This document shows positions 8,455 through 15,765 of a stretch of 41,368 nucleotides of DNA, piece after piece. The notes below the pieces were generated by a model, which made no database searches, had not been told where the DNA came from, and worked only from the letters and a program-made list of their open reading frames with translations. A program made the position numbers and the translations under genes. Source of the stretch: Nocardia brasiliensis NBRC 14402 (GTDB taxonomy: Bacteria; Actinomycetota; Actinomycetes; Mycobacteriales; Mycobacteriaceae); assembly GCF_000308475.2 (NCBI RefSeq), contig NZ_BAFT02000077.1, positions 1-41,368 on the forward strand, given 5' to 3'. Position 1 is the stretch's first letter, and every line of letters begins with the position of its first letter.

Positions 8455-9386
8455 CAGAAGTAGCCCTCTCGTTTGCGATCTTCCATGCCCGCTTCGGAGA
8501 TCCGGTCGTCGGCGCGGGTGGCGCCGCGCTCGGTGACCCGGGCGGCGGCCACCTCGGTGACCACCTCGGCGGGGGTGGCCGCGCTGGATTCGACGCAGCC
8601 GGTGCAGGTGGCGTCGCCGACCGTGCGGAACCGCACCGTGGTCTCGAAAGGCTGCTCACCGTCCAGTAGTTGCAGGAACCTGGTGTGCGCCAGCAGCATT
8701 CCGTCGCGCTGCACCACCGGCCTGCGGTGCGCGTAGTAGAGCGGCGGCAGGTCGATGCCCTCCGCGGCGATATAGGTCCAGATGTCGAGCTCGGTCCAGT
8801 TCGACAGCGGGAACACTCGAATATGTTCGCCCGCACGGTGTTTGCCGTTGTAGAGGTTCCACAGCTCGGGTCGCTGACTGCGCGGGTCCCACTGGCCGTA
8901 TTCGTCGCGGAAGCTGAACACGCGCTCCTTGGCGCGCGCCTTCTCCTCGTCGCGGCGCGCGCCGCCGAAGACGGCGTCGAAGCCGCCCTCCTTGATCGAG
9001 CGCAACAGCGTCGCGGTCTGCAATCGGTTGCGCGAGGCGCGCGGGCCGGTCTCCTCGGTGACCCGGCCCGCGTCGATATCGTCCTGCACCCGGCCGACGA
9101 CGAGGCGCAACCCCAGCCGCGTGACCGTCTCGTCGCGGTAGGCGATCACCTCGTCGAAATTGTGCCCGGTGTCGATGTGCAGCACCGGGAACGGCAGCGG
9201 CGCGGGCCAGAAGGCCTTCGCCGCGAGGTGCAGCATCACCACCGAGTCCTTGCCGCCGGAGAACAGCAGCACCGGTCGCTCGAAGGTCGCCGCTACTTCT
9301 CGGAAAATGTGTGCCGACTCGGCCTCGAGCGCGTCCAGATGAGGCAGCTCGTAGGTGCTCGCCGTCGACTTCGCGTACTGGCTCAC
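8454..9386 (-). CDS. cysD: Sulfate adenylyltransferase subunit 2
   Basis: 310 residues. The PP-loop ATP pyrophosphatase motif LLFSGGKDSVVMLHLA (Ser43-Ser48) is intact, followed by HIDTGHNFDEVIAYRD, FGGARRDEEKARAKERVFSFRD, FPLSNWTELDIWTYI and the TGCVES segment near the C-terminus, all standard for CysD. It forms the ATP sulfurylase heterodimer with the GTPase CysN. The start is a GTG at 9386 (MSQYAKS). A sequence one base away from the KstR operator consensus lies 11-24 bases upstream (9397-9410). That position suggests that, besides any sulfur control, this copy responds to sterol or lipid signals. The strain may have a second sulfate-assimilation locus elsewhere; this cannot be judged here. 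Confidence 0.95.
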   Translation of the reverse strand: MSQYAKSTASTYELPHLDALEAESAHIFREVAATFERPVLLFSGGKDSVVMLHLAAKAFWPAPLPFPVLHIDTGHNFDEVIAYRDETVTRLGLRLVVGRVQDDIDAGRVTEETGPRASRNRLQTATLLRSIKEGGFDAVFGGARRDEEKARAKERVFSFRDEYGQWDPRSQRPELWNLYNGKHRAGEHIRVFPLSNWTELDIWTYIAAEGIDLPPLYYAHRRPVVQRDGMLLAHTRFLQLLDGEQPFETTVRFRTVGDATCTGCVESSAATPAEVVTEVAAARVTERGATRADDRISEAGMEDRKREGYF

Positions 9387-9396
9387 ATCGCAAAAC

Positions 9397-9410
9397 TAGA
9401 ACACGTTTCG
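9397..9410. promoter_or_regulatory. KstR-like operator upstream of cysD
   Basis: TAGAACACGTTTCG matches the KstR consensus TnnAACnnGTTnnA at all fixed positions except the last (G for A), and it shares eleven leading bases with the perfect site at 10346. It sits 10 bases upstream of the cysD GTG. Known: KstR is the TetR-type repressor of sterol catabolism in mycobacteria and Rhodococcus. Inferred: this site is functional. Confidence 0.5.
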
Positions 9411-9435
9411 GTTATTGGCAATGGGTGCGTAGGCG

Positions 9436-10335
9436 TCAACCGTGCGATGCCGGTCGGGCGGACGGCTGCCGGCCACCCGAGGCGGCCGTGACGGCGTCCG
9501 CGGCGGCGATGAGAGCCGTTCCGCGCCTGTCGATTTCGGCACCCGTGATGGACTTACCAACGTACATCGTGAGCACCATGTTCTGCCTGCCGTCGCCGCC
9601 GTAGGTCGGGGCGGCGAGCAGGCTCACCGGATGCTCCTTGCGCGGTCGCAGATCGGTGCCCAGGTACACCCGCTCGCCCAGGCTGGTCACCAGCTCGCCC
9701 ACCAATTCCCGCAGTTCATCGGGTAGATCGCGAGCCGCGAACCCAGCCAGCAAGGAATACAGCCTGCGGCCCGCAGCGGTCAGGCTCTCCACCAGGTAGC
9801 CGCGCTCGCGGCACTCGGCGACCACCTGGCGCAATCGTGCCTCGTCCTGCTGTAGCGGCACGGTCGGCGGTTGGGTCAGCCACGCGTCGAACGCCGCGTC
9901 GGTATCCCACAGCACGTACATCAGCCCGACGGGTGGCGCGAAATGGTAGGCGGCGCCGACCTTGACCATCCCGGGACCGGTGCTCTCCAGCACCATGATC
10001 CGGTCGCCGACCACGGCCGATGCGGTGCAGGTCGTGCGGTATTCGGCGGTGAGCCGTTCCAGTTCCGTCCGGGCCAGCGCGGAGATCGCGAAGCTGTCCT
10101 GCGCGACCCGGCCGGCGGCGATGAGCGCGGGGCCGAGGCCGTAGGTCCGGGCATCGGCATCGCGCACCAGGTAGCCGCCCGCGGTGAGCTCGGTGAGAAT
10201 GCCGAGGCAGGTGGGTTTCGCCAGGTCGAGCGTGCGGGCGAGTTCGGACAGGCCGAAGCGCTTGCCGCGCTGTTCGACGAAGAAATCCAGCACCTGCACC
10301 ACGCGCACCGTCGGTGCGGATCTACGGCCGACCAT
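9436..10335 (-). CDS. IclR family transcriptional regulator
   Basis: 299 residues. The N-terminal winged helix shows the IclR pattern: RVVQVLDFFVEQRGKRFGLSELARTLDLAKPTCLGILTELTAGGYLVRDADARTYGLGPALIAAG. The GAF-like effector domain follows, with RTELERLTAEYRTTCTASAVVGDRIMVLEST and PPVGLMYVLWD, and the C-terminal ERVYLGTDLR / NMVLTMYVGKSITGAEIDRRG. The effector is unknown; IclR proteins usually sense small acids or aromatic compounds. It is divergent from the DUF1214-SDR-sulfotransferase operon. The 99-bp space between them holds a KstR-type site plus two other palindromes, so the IclR protein probably co-controls the operon and itself. Confidence 0.88.
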   Translation of the reverse strand: MVGRRSAPTVRVVQVLDFFVEQRGKRFGLSELARTLDLAKPTCLGILTELTAGGYLVRDADARTYGLGPALIAAGRVAQDSFAISALARTELERLTAEYRTTCTASAVVGDRIMVLESTGPGMVKVGAAYHFAPPVGLMYVLWDTDAAFDAWLTQPPTVPLQQDEARLRQVVAECRERGYLVESLTAAGRRLYSLLAGFAARDLPDELRELVGELVTSLGERVYLGTDLRPRKEHPVSLLAAPTYGGDGRQNMVLTMYVGKSITGAEIDRRGTALIAAADAVTAASGGRQPSARPASHG

Positions 10336-10345
10336 TGACCACTCC

Positions 10346-10359
10346 TAGAACACGTTCTA
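10346..10359. promoter_or_regulatory. KstR operator (perfect consensus match)
   Basis: TAGAACACGTTCTA fits TnnAACnnGTTnnA at every fixed base and is an inverted repeat of TAGAAC and GTTCTA around AC. It lies 10 bases upstream of the IclR start and about 76 bases upstream of the DUF1214 gene start, so one bound repressor could block both divergent promoters. The consensus is established for KstR; its use here is inferred. Confidence 0.75.
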
Positions 10360-10360
10360 A

Positions 10361-10372
10361 TCTCAGCTGAGA
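10361..10372. promoter_or_regulatory. Perfect 12-bp palindrome in the iclR/DUF1214 promoter region
   Basis: TCTCAGCTGAGA is a perfect palindrome one base away from the KstR-type site. It could be a second regulator's site or part of a composite operator. Short palindromes arise by chance, so confidence is limited. Confidence 0.35.
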
Positions 10373-10376
10373 GGAA

Positions 10377-10395
10377 ATGTACCAGAGCGGTACAT
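10377..10395. promoter_or_regulatory. Inverted repeat ATGTACC-N5-GGTACAT, candidate IclR operator
   Basis: Two perfect 7-base arms (10377-10383 and 10389-10395) surround AGAGC. IclR-family operators are typically palindromes of this overall size, and the site lies between iclR and the operon it probably controls, closer to the operon start at 10435. Confidence 0.5.
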
Positions 10396-10434
10396 ATTTG
10401 GAACACCACAGCGTGTGATTCAACGGAGAGCCTT

Positions 10435-11598
10435 TTGCTGACACAGCCGTTCGCGGACGCCATCGCCGCCGCCGAGCAGATCATCACCGGAGCCGCGCAC
10501 ATCCGGACCGAGCAGGACCTCGTCGAGGGCTACGACTACCTGGCGGGCAGCATTCGCGCGGCCCTGCAGATGGCCTGGGCCTACGAGCGGGACTTCCCGT
10601 TCTTCGTCCAGTCCACCGGGCCGTACACGAAAATGGGTCTGGACAATCCGGACACGCTCTACTTCCACTCCTACCTGCGCCCGGACGCCGAGTACGTGGT
10701 CACCGGAAAGCGCGGCACCACAAGGGATCTGAGCTTTCAGGTGCTGAACGGGAACTATTCCCCGGTGGACGTGCCGGACAGCCTCACCGCCTTCGACGAC
10801 CGGGCGCTCGAGGTGGCGCCGGACGGGTCCTACGAACTGCGGCTCGGCCCCGGTCCCGCGCGTCCCGGCTACGTCCACCTTGCGGCGGACTCCGCCATGC
10901 TGGTGATCCGTGAGGTCTACAGCGACTGGGGCAACGAGCGCCCGGGCACCGTGCGGATCGCCCGGGTCGACGGCATCGGCGACGCCCCGCCGCCGCTGAC
11001 CAGAGATCTGCTGACCAAACGCTACGGCGTGGCGGGGAAGATGCTGATCTCGCGCCTGCAGACCTTCCTCGCCTTCCCCGAATGGTTCTATCTGAACCTG
11101 CCGGTGAACACGATGACCGAACCGCGTTCCACGCCGGGCGGTCTCACCACCCAGTTCTCCTCGGCCGGGCACTACGAGTTGAGCGACGAACAGGCGATGA
11201 TCATCACGGTGCCGAAATCCGATGCGCCGTATCAGGGTTTCCAGCTCGGCAGCATGTGGTACCTGTCGCTGGACTACATCAACCACCAGACCAGCCTCAC
11301 CGCCGACCAGGCGCGGGTGGACCCGGACGGCATGATCCGCCTCGTGGTCAGCGAGCGGGATCCCGGGCTGGCCAACTGGATCGAACGCACCGGGCACGAC
11401 CGTGGCTACCTCCAATTCCGGTGGCAGCGGCTGTCCCGGGAGATGAAGCCGGAGGACGGCCCGACGGTGGAGGTGGTCCCGGTCGCCGAACTGGGACAAC
11501 GGCTTCCGTTCTATGACCAGGCGCGCGTCACGCCGGACGAATGGCGCGCACGAATCGCGGCCCGGCAGGCCGCGGTCGCGGAAAGGATGCTCGGCTGA
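10435..11598 (+). CDS. DUF1214 domain protein, first gene of sulfotransferase operon
   Basis: 387 residues starting at a TTG (10435) with GGAGAG 5-10 bases upstream. No signal peptide or membrane helix is seen. The C-terminal half (FQLGSMWYLSLDYINHQTSL, then IRLVVSERDPGLANWIERTG, LQFRWQRL) has the pattern of DUF1214 proteins, whose biochemical role is unknown. The gene order DUF1214-like / SDR / sulfotransferase resembles, from memory, the M. tuberculosis block Rv3531c-Rv3530c-Rv3529c beside the cholesterol catabolism genes; this needs a search to confirm. The stop overlaps the next start (TGATG), so the three genes are an operon behind a KstR-type site. Confidence 0.75.
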   Translation: MLTQPFADAIAAAEQIITGAAHIRTEQDLVEGYDYLAGSIRAALQMAWAYERDFPFFVQSTGPYTKMGLDNPDTLYFHSYLRPDAEYVVTGKRGTTRDLSFQVLNGNYSPVDVPDSLTAFDDRALEVAPDGSYELRLGPGPARPGYVHLAADSAMLVIREVYSDWGNERPGTVRIARVDGIGDAPPPLTRDLLTKRYGVAGKMLISRLQTFLAFPEWFYLNLPVNTMTEPRSTPGGLTTQFSSAGHYELSDEQAMIITVPKSDAPYQGFQLGSMWYLSLDYINHQTSLTADQARVDPDGMIRLVVSERDPGLANWIERTGHDRGYLQFRWQRLSREMKPEDGPTVEVVPVAELGQRLPFYDQARVTPDEWRARIAARQAAVAERMLG

Positions 11599-12374
11599 TG
11601 TTGTTGCAGGACAAAGTTGTCGTCGTTTCCGGTATCGGTCCCGGGCTCGGCCGTTCCATCGCGGTGCAGAGCGCGAAGGCCGGCGCCGACGTGGTGCTCG
11701 CGTCCCGGACCGAATCGCGGCTCACCGAGGTGGCCAAGGAGATCACCGAGCTCGGCAGGCGCGCGGTCGTGGTGCCCACCGACATCAACGACGAGGCGGC
11801 CGCGATCAATCTGGTCGAGACGGCACAGAGCGCGTTCGGCCGGGTGGACACGCTGGTGAACAACGCCTTCGCCATTCCGCCGATCGCCGACCTCGCCGAG
11901 GTCGACCTGGACCAGGTGCGCGCCGGCTTCGAGACGAATGTGCTTGCGGCACTGCGCTTGACGCGACTGTTCGTGCCTGCGCTGGCCGAGTCGAAGGGCT
12001 CGGTGGTGATGATCAACTCGGCGGTGCTGCGGCATTCGCGGCGCACCTTCGGCCCCTACAAGATGGCCAAGGCGAGCCTGCTCGCGCTGGCCCAGAGCCT
12101 GGCCACCGAGCTCGGCCCGCGCGGCATCCGGGTGAATACCATCGCCCCGGGCTATATCTGGGCCGACAACCTGAAGTGGTACTTCAACTATCTCGCCGAG
12201 CAGCGCGGCATCACCGCCGACGAGGTTTATGCCGAGACGGCGAAGACGATCGACCTGCGCAAGCTGCCCGAGCCCGACGAGATCGCCGACGCGGTCGTGT
12301 TCTTCGCCTCGGCGATGGCGCGGGCGATCACCGGTGCGTGCCTGGACGTCAACGGCGGCGAGTACCACCACTAG
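11598..12374 (+). CDS. SDR family oxidoreductase in sulfotransferase operon
   Basis: 258 residues from the ATG at 11598, which overlaps the upstream stop by one base. The Rossmann motif is VSGIGPGLGRS (GxGxGxG spacing), acidic/basic selectivity residues occur in ASRTESRL, NNAF replaces NNAG, the catalytic serine is in MINSAVLRHS, and the Tyr/Lys pair lies in YKMAKASL. The tail GACLDVNGGEYHH is typical of classical SDRs. An alcohol or ketone in a sterol or lipid is a reasonable substrate given the KstR-type site and the sulfotransferase next door, because SDRs can create or remove the hydroxyl that is sulfated. This is inference. Confidence 0.88.
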   Translation: MLLQDKVVVVSGIGPGLGRSIAVQSAKAGADVVLASRTESRLTEVAKEITELGRRAVVVPTDINDEAAAINLVETAQSAFGRVDTLVNNAFAIPPIADLAEVDLDQVRAGFETNVLAALRLTRLFVPALAESKGSVVMINSAVLRHSRRTFGPYKMAKASLLALAQSLATELGPRGIRVNTIAPGYIWADNLKWYFNYLAEQRGITADEVYAETAKTIDLRKLPEPDEIADAVVFFASAMARAITGACLDVNGGEYHH

Positions 12375-12420
12375 CCGGATGCGCGGCAACACAGACTCGT
12401 GGCGATACAGAGGAGATGAA

Positions 12421-13584
12421 GTGATCGGTAGGGACGACGTCGGCACCATCGACGATCTGCACGCCTCGGCGACCAAGGTCGTCGGGCTGGACGATTTCGG
12501 TGCCGACGACTACCGCGCGGGACTCGAGGTTCTGCTGGCGTCCTACGCCAAGGACGCGGAGCTGACCCCGTTCGGCAACAAGGTGAATCGCGCGTTCCTG
12601 CGCGGGGCGCTGATCGCCCGGCTGCTCAGCGAGTCGGCGTGGCAACGCTTTCCCGAACACGCCGAGGTCGCCATCGAGCGTCCGGTCTTCGTGACCGGTC
12701 TGCCGCGGTCGGGGACGACGGCCGTGCACCGGCTGCTCAACGCCGATCCGGCGCATCAGGGCCTGGAGATGTGGCTGACCGAAATGCCGCAGCCGCGCCC
12801 GCCCCGGGACACCTGGGCGAGCAACCCGGTCTATCAGCGGATCGAGGCGGCCTTCGAGAAGCACCACGTCGAACACCCGGAATTCATGGGGGTGCACCAT
12901 ATTTCGGCCGAACAGGTGGAGGAGTGCTGGCAGCTGCTGCGGCAGTCGGCGATGTCGGTGTCCTACGAGTGCCTGGGCTATCTGCCGACCTACTCGGAAT
13001 GGCTGCGTGAGCAGGACTGGACCCCGGCTTACCGCAGGCACCGCCGCAACCTGCAGTTGATCGGGCTGCCGGATGCCGGACGGCGCTGGGTGCTGAAGAA
13101 CCCGAGCCACCTGTTCGCCCTCGACGCCATCTTCGAGGTGTATCCGGACGCGCTGATCATTCAGATGCACCGCGATCCGCGCACCATCATCGCCTCGGTG
13201 TGCAGTCTCAACGAACAGGCCTCGGCCGGGTGGTCGGACAAGTTCCGCGGTCCGGTGGTGGGCGCCGCGCAGCTCGATCTCTGGGCCCGCGGGGCCGACC
13301 GTTTCCTGGCGGATCGTCAGCGGCACAACGCCGCTCAGTTCTGCGATGTGTACTACGACGATTTCGTCGCGGACCCGATCGGCACGGTCGCCGGAATCTA
13401 CCGGCATTTCGACCTGCCGCTGACCGCGCAGGCCACCGCGGCGATGACCGCGCTGCACGCCGAAAGTACCTCCGGCGCAGCACGTCCGGTGCATCGGTAC
13501 ACGCTCGAGGATTTCGGCCTGACGGCCGAACAGGTCGACGCCCGGTTCGCCGATTACCGGGCCGAACATTTCCCGAAGGCCTGA
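12421..13584 (+). CDS. PAPS-dependent sulfotransferase family protein
   Basis: 387 residues from a GTG at 12421 with GAGGAG six bases upstream. The 5'-phosphosulfate-binding loop is clear at residues 90-100 (FVTGLPRSGTT), and the 3'-phosphate-binding segment is MHRDPRTIIASVCSL. Further typical pieces are GRRWVLKNPSHLFALDAIFEVYPDALII and the downstream VYYDDFVADPIGTVAGIYRHFDLPL. This matches the Sulfotransfer_3 group common in mycobacteria, which moves a sulfuryl group from PAPS to a hydroxyl of a lipid or sterol-like acceptor. It is the third gene of a KstR-marked operon, with PAPS synthesis (cysD-cysNC) 3 kb away. The acceptor is not known. Confidence 0.88.
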   Translation: MIGRDDVGTIDDLHASATKVVGLDDFGADDYRAGLEVLLASYAKDAELTPFGNKVNRAFLRGALIARLLSESAWQRFPEHAEVAIERPVFVTGLPRSGTTAVHRLLNADPAHQGLEMWLTEMPQPRPPRDTWASNPVYQRIEAAFEKHHVEHPEFMGVHHISAEQVEECWQLLRQSAMSVSYECLGYLPTYSEWLREQDWTPAYRRHRRNLQLIGLPDAGRRWVLKNPSHLFALDAIFEVYPDALIIQMHRDPRTIIASVCSLNEQASAGWSDKFRGPVVGAAQLDLWARGADRFLADRQRHNAAQFCDVYYDDFVADPIGTVAGIYRHFDLPLTAQATAAMTALHAESTSGAARPVHRYTLEDFGLTAEQVDARFADYRAEHFPKA

Positions 13585-13592
13585 ATCCAGCA

Positions 13593-13624
13593 CGCCGCCA
13601 CCGTCTTCCGGGACGGTGGCGGCG
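13593..13624. terminator. Strong GC hairpin between convergent genes
   Basis: A perfect 13-bp stem (13593-13605 with 13612-13624) closes a 6-base loop TTCCGG. It begins 9 bases after the sulfotransferase stop and lies just before the converging thioesterase stop at 13631, so it probably terminates both transcripts. There is no T-run, as is usual in high-GC actinobacteria. Confidence 0.8.
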
Positions 13625-13630
13625 GTGTTG

Positions 13631-14305
13631 CTACGGCTGACCGGGCTTCAACACGATGAACAGGCCGTGCGCCTCGGCGCAGAGGCGTTCACCGTCGTGC
13701 AGCGTGGCGCGGACGTAGACCTTGCGCCCCTCTTGCCGCTCGGCCCAGGCGTGCACCTGCAGTTCGGTGTTCAGCGGCGTGATCGAGCGGTAGTCGATGG
13801 TCAGCGACGCCGTGCGGGTCACCGCGCGGGCGTGCACCGCGGCGGCCATGCCGAGCAGGTCGTCGAAGCTGAGTGCGATGTGGCCGCCGTGTGCGGCACT
13901 GTTGCCGCCCAGGTGGAAGGTCCGGAACGTGACGCGCGCGTCCACGCCGTCCTTACCCGCGTGATCGATGACGTAGGGCGGCAGCGTGATGTTGCCGCGG
14001 GCGGGCAGATCGTGGCGGGTCCAGTTCGGCGTGGACCACTCGTCCACCCGGGCCGCGTCGAGCTTGTCGTTGAGTTCCTTGAGCAGGCCGATCGTCTCCA
14101 CCGCGAGTTCGTCGGACGGGCAGGCCAGACGCACGCGGTCCATCAACCCGCGCACCTGTTCGACGAACTCCCCGTAGTGCGGTCCGCCGCGCTCGATATC
14201 GGCGCCCTGCTCTTCGCGCGCGTTGATCAGCTCGGTCATCGGCCGGAACGCGCCCTCGTGATGCTCTTTGCTCGGCAGCGAGGCACCGGCCTGCTCTTCG
14301 TTCAT
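13631..14305 (-). CDS. PaaI-family hotdog thioesterase
   Basis: 224 residues from the ATG at 14305 (MNEEQAG); an in-frame ATG at 14314 adds three. The C-terminal half is a hotdog-fold acyl-CoA thioesterase: FRTFHLGGNSAAHGGHIALSFDDLLGMAA carries the HGG motif that marks the active-site turn, followed by RTASLTIDYRSITPLNTELQVHAW and RLCAEAHGLFIVLKPGQ. About 110 additional N-terminal residues, which are helical and acidic, precede the fold, as in several mycobacterial PaaI-like proteins. It would release CoA from acyl-CoA esters. A KstR-like core lies directly before the start codon, which links it to the sulfotransferase operon that converges on it. Confidence 0.82.
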   Translation of the reverse strand: MNEEQAGASLPSKEHHEGAFRPMTELINAREEQGADIERGGPHYGEFVEQVRGLMDRVRLACPSDELAVETIGLLKELNDKLDAARVDEWSTPNWTRHDLPARGNITLPPYVIDHAGKDGVDARVTFRTFHLGGNSAAHGGHIALSFDDLLGMAAAVHARAVTRTASLTIDYRSITPLNTELQVHAWAERQEGRKVYVRATLHDGERLCAEAHGLFIVLKPGQP

Positions 14306-14306
14306 A

Positions 14307-14320
14307 AGGAACACGTTATA
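14307..14320. promoter_or_regulatory. KstR-like operator at the thioesterase start
   Basis: On the plus strand AGGAACACGTTATA fits TnnAACnnGTTnnA except for the first base. It contains the same AACACGTT core as the sites at 9400 and 10349 and begins one base upstream of the thioesterase ATG. Function inferred. Confidence 0.45.
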
Positions 14321-14457
14321 GGTTGCCGTCGGAATGCTCGCGCCGCAGGTGCTCGGCGGGTTGCGTGGCCTAGGCTGGTCCGCGGTGGACGGCGCCGGCC
14401 GGGACAGGCCGGTCGCCCGGCGGGTGGATCGGTCCGGCGGCGAAAGGCTAAGGGTAG

Positions 14458-15114
14458 ATGGGTATTACGGCGGTTGTCTTCGACATGGACGGCGTGCTGA
14501 TCGACTCCGAGCCGGTGTGGGAGCAGGTGCGCCGCGCCTACGTCGCGGACAAGGGCGGGCGATGGCTGCCCGATACCCAGCAGCGGCTGATGGGGATGAG
14601 CACCCGGGAATGGTCGGAATACCTCAGTGCCGATCTCGGCGTCGGCGAATCGCCGGAGACCGTGGCGCGCGACGTCATCGACCAGATGGTGGCGCACTAC
14701 GACCGTGCGGTGCCGCTGCTGCCCGGCGCGATCGACGCCGTGCAGCGGATGAGCGAGCAGTGGCCGCTCGGCGTGGCTAGCTCGTCCCCGCGGTCTCTGA
14801 TCGACGTGGTGCTGGGGCGCACCGGACTGATCGAGTTCTTCACGGGCACCCTGTCCACCGAAGAGGTCGACCGCGGCAAACCCGCTCCCGATGTCTACCT
14901 GGCGGTGGCCGGCCTGCTCCGGCAGCGTCCGGCCGACTGTGCGGCGGTGGAGGATTCGAGCAACGGCATGCGCTCCGCCCACGCCGCGGGCCTGCGGGTG
15001 ATCGCCGCGCCGCGCCCCGAATACCCACCGGCCGACGATGCGCTCGCCCTGGCCGCGCACGTGATCGATGACCTCTCCCAGCTGACGCCCGAGCTGGTCG
15101 GCGGCGCGGCGTAG
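14458..15114 (+). CDS. HAD family hydrolase, beta-phosphoglucomutase-like
   Basis: 218 residues starting at an ATG preceded by AAAGG/AGGG. All four haloacid-dehalogenase motifs are present: motif I FDMDGVL with Asp9 and Asp11, motif II VASSSPRS near residue 106, motif III lysine in RGKPAPDVY, and motif IV AAVEDSSNGMRSAHAAG. An alpha-helical cap between motifs I and II places it in the subclass with beta-phosphoglucomutase and small sugar phosphatases. The substrate is unknown. It is transcribed away from the thioesterase. The 143-bp space between them, apart from the KstR-like site, shows only a possible TAGGCT -10 box. Confidence 0.87.
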   Translation: MGITAVVFDMDGVLIDSEPVWEQVRRAYVADKGGRWLPDTQQRLMGMSTREWSEYLSADLGVGESPETVARDVIDQMVAHYDRAVPLLPGAIDAVQRMSEQWPLGVASSSPRSLIDVVLGRTGLIEFFTGTLSTEEVDRGKPAPDVYLAVAGLLRQRPADCAAVEDSSNGMRSAHAAGLRVIAAPRPEYPPADDALALAAHVIDDLSQLTPELVGGAA

Positions 15115-15126
15115 CCGTGCGCGGGC

Positions 15127-15735
15127 TCAGTCCGAGGACGGCCCGGGTAACGGTGTGGTGAGCAACGTCCGAGCGGCCGCGGGCAGGTCGGTGTCCAGCC
15201 AGTCCGGCAACTCGGGATTGTGTGCGTGCCGACGCAGGGCGGCGTAGGGGAGATCGACCACGGCGCGGCTGACCGCGTCTATCTCGCGGTGGCCCGCCCG
15301 GCCGAAGGCGCCGGTGGCGATGCGCCGCAGGTGGTCGAGCAACGGCGCGTTCATCTCGGCCAGCCGAGCGCGGAATTCCTCGTCGGGGCCGCCGTCCAGC
15401 AGATCGCTGGGGCGCAGGTTGAGCAGAAGCTTTGCGTCATCGGGTAATTCGCGACCGAAGTCGAGTGCGGCGCGCACCATGGCGACGCCCGCCTCGACCG
15501 GATCGGAGTGCTCCGCGGCGGTGAGCACACCGGTTTGGAAGCGCGTGAGCGCCCGCAGCCACGCCGCGGTGAGCACGCCGTTGCGGTTGCCGAAGCGGTG
15601 GTACAGCGTGCCGACCGGCGCACCGCTGGCGTCGGCGATCGCGGCCACGCTGGCGGCGCGCGGCCCGTCGGCGAGGACGAGGGCGCGGGCTGCGTCGAGG
15701 ATCACGTCGGTGTCGTGCTTGCGGGGCGGAGCCAT
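15127..15735 (-). CDS. TetR family transcriptional regulator
   Basis: 202 residues. The N-terminus MAPPRKHDTDVILDAARALVLADGPRAASVAAIADASGAPVGTLYHRFGNRNGVL is a standard TetR HTH, and the recognition helix ends in TLYHRF. The C-terminal domain contains LLNLRPSDLLDGGPDEEFRARLAEMNAPL, seen in several actinobacterial TetR proteins of unknown ligand. The gene is divergent from a small DUF2867/SRPBCC-like gene only 21 bp away, so it probably controls that gene and itself. It converges with the HAD hydrolase, 12 bp apart. Confidence 0.85.
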   Translation of the reverse strand: MAPPRKHDTDVILDAARALVLADGPRAASVAAIADASGAPVGTLYHRFGNRNGVLTAAWLRALTRFQTGVLTAAEHSDPVEAGVAMVRAALDFGRELPDDAKLLLNLRPSDLLDGGPDEEFRARLAEMNAPLLDHLRRIATGAFGRAGHREIDAVSRAVVDLPYAALRRHAHNPELPDWLDTDLPAAARTLLTTPLPGPSSD

Positions 15736-15743
15736 CTACTAGT

Positions 15744-15765
15744 ACGTTCCTTCTATATGGAGCGT
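15744..15765. promoter_or_regulatory. Imperfect inverted repeat, candidate TetR operator
   Basis: ACGTTCC (15744-15750), spacer TTCTATAT, then GGAGCGT (15759-15765) form an inverted repeat with one mismatch. It occupies the 21-bp gap between the divergent TetR and DUF2867-like genes and runs over the start codon of the latter. Confidence 0.4.
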
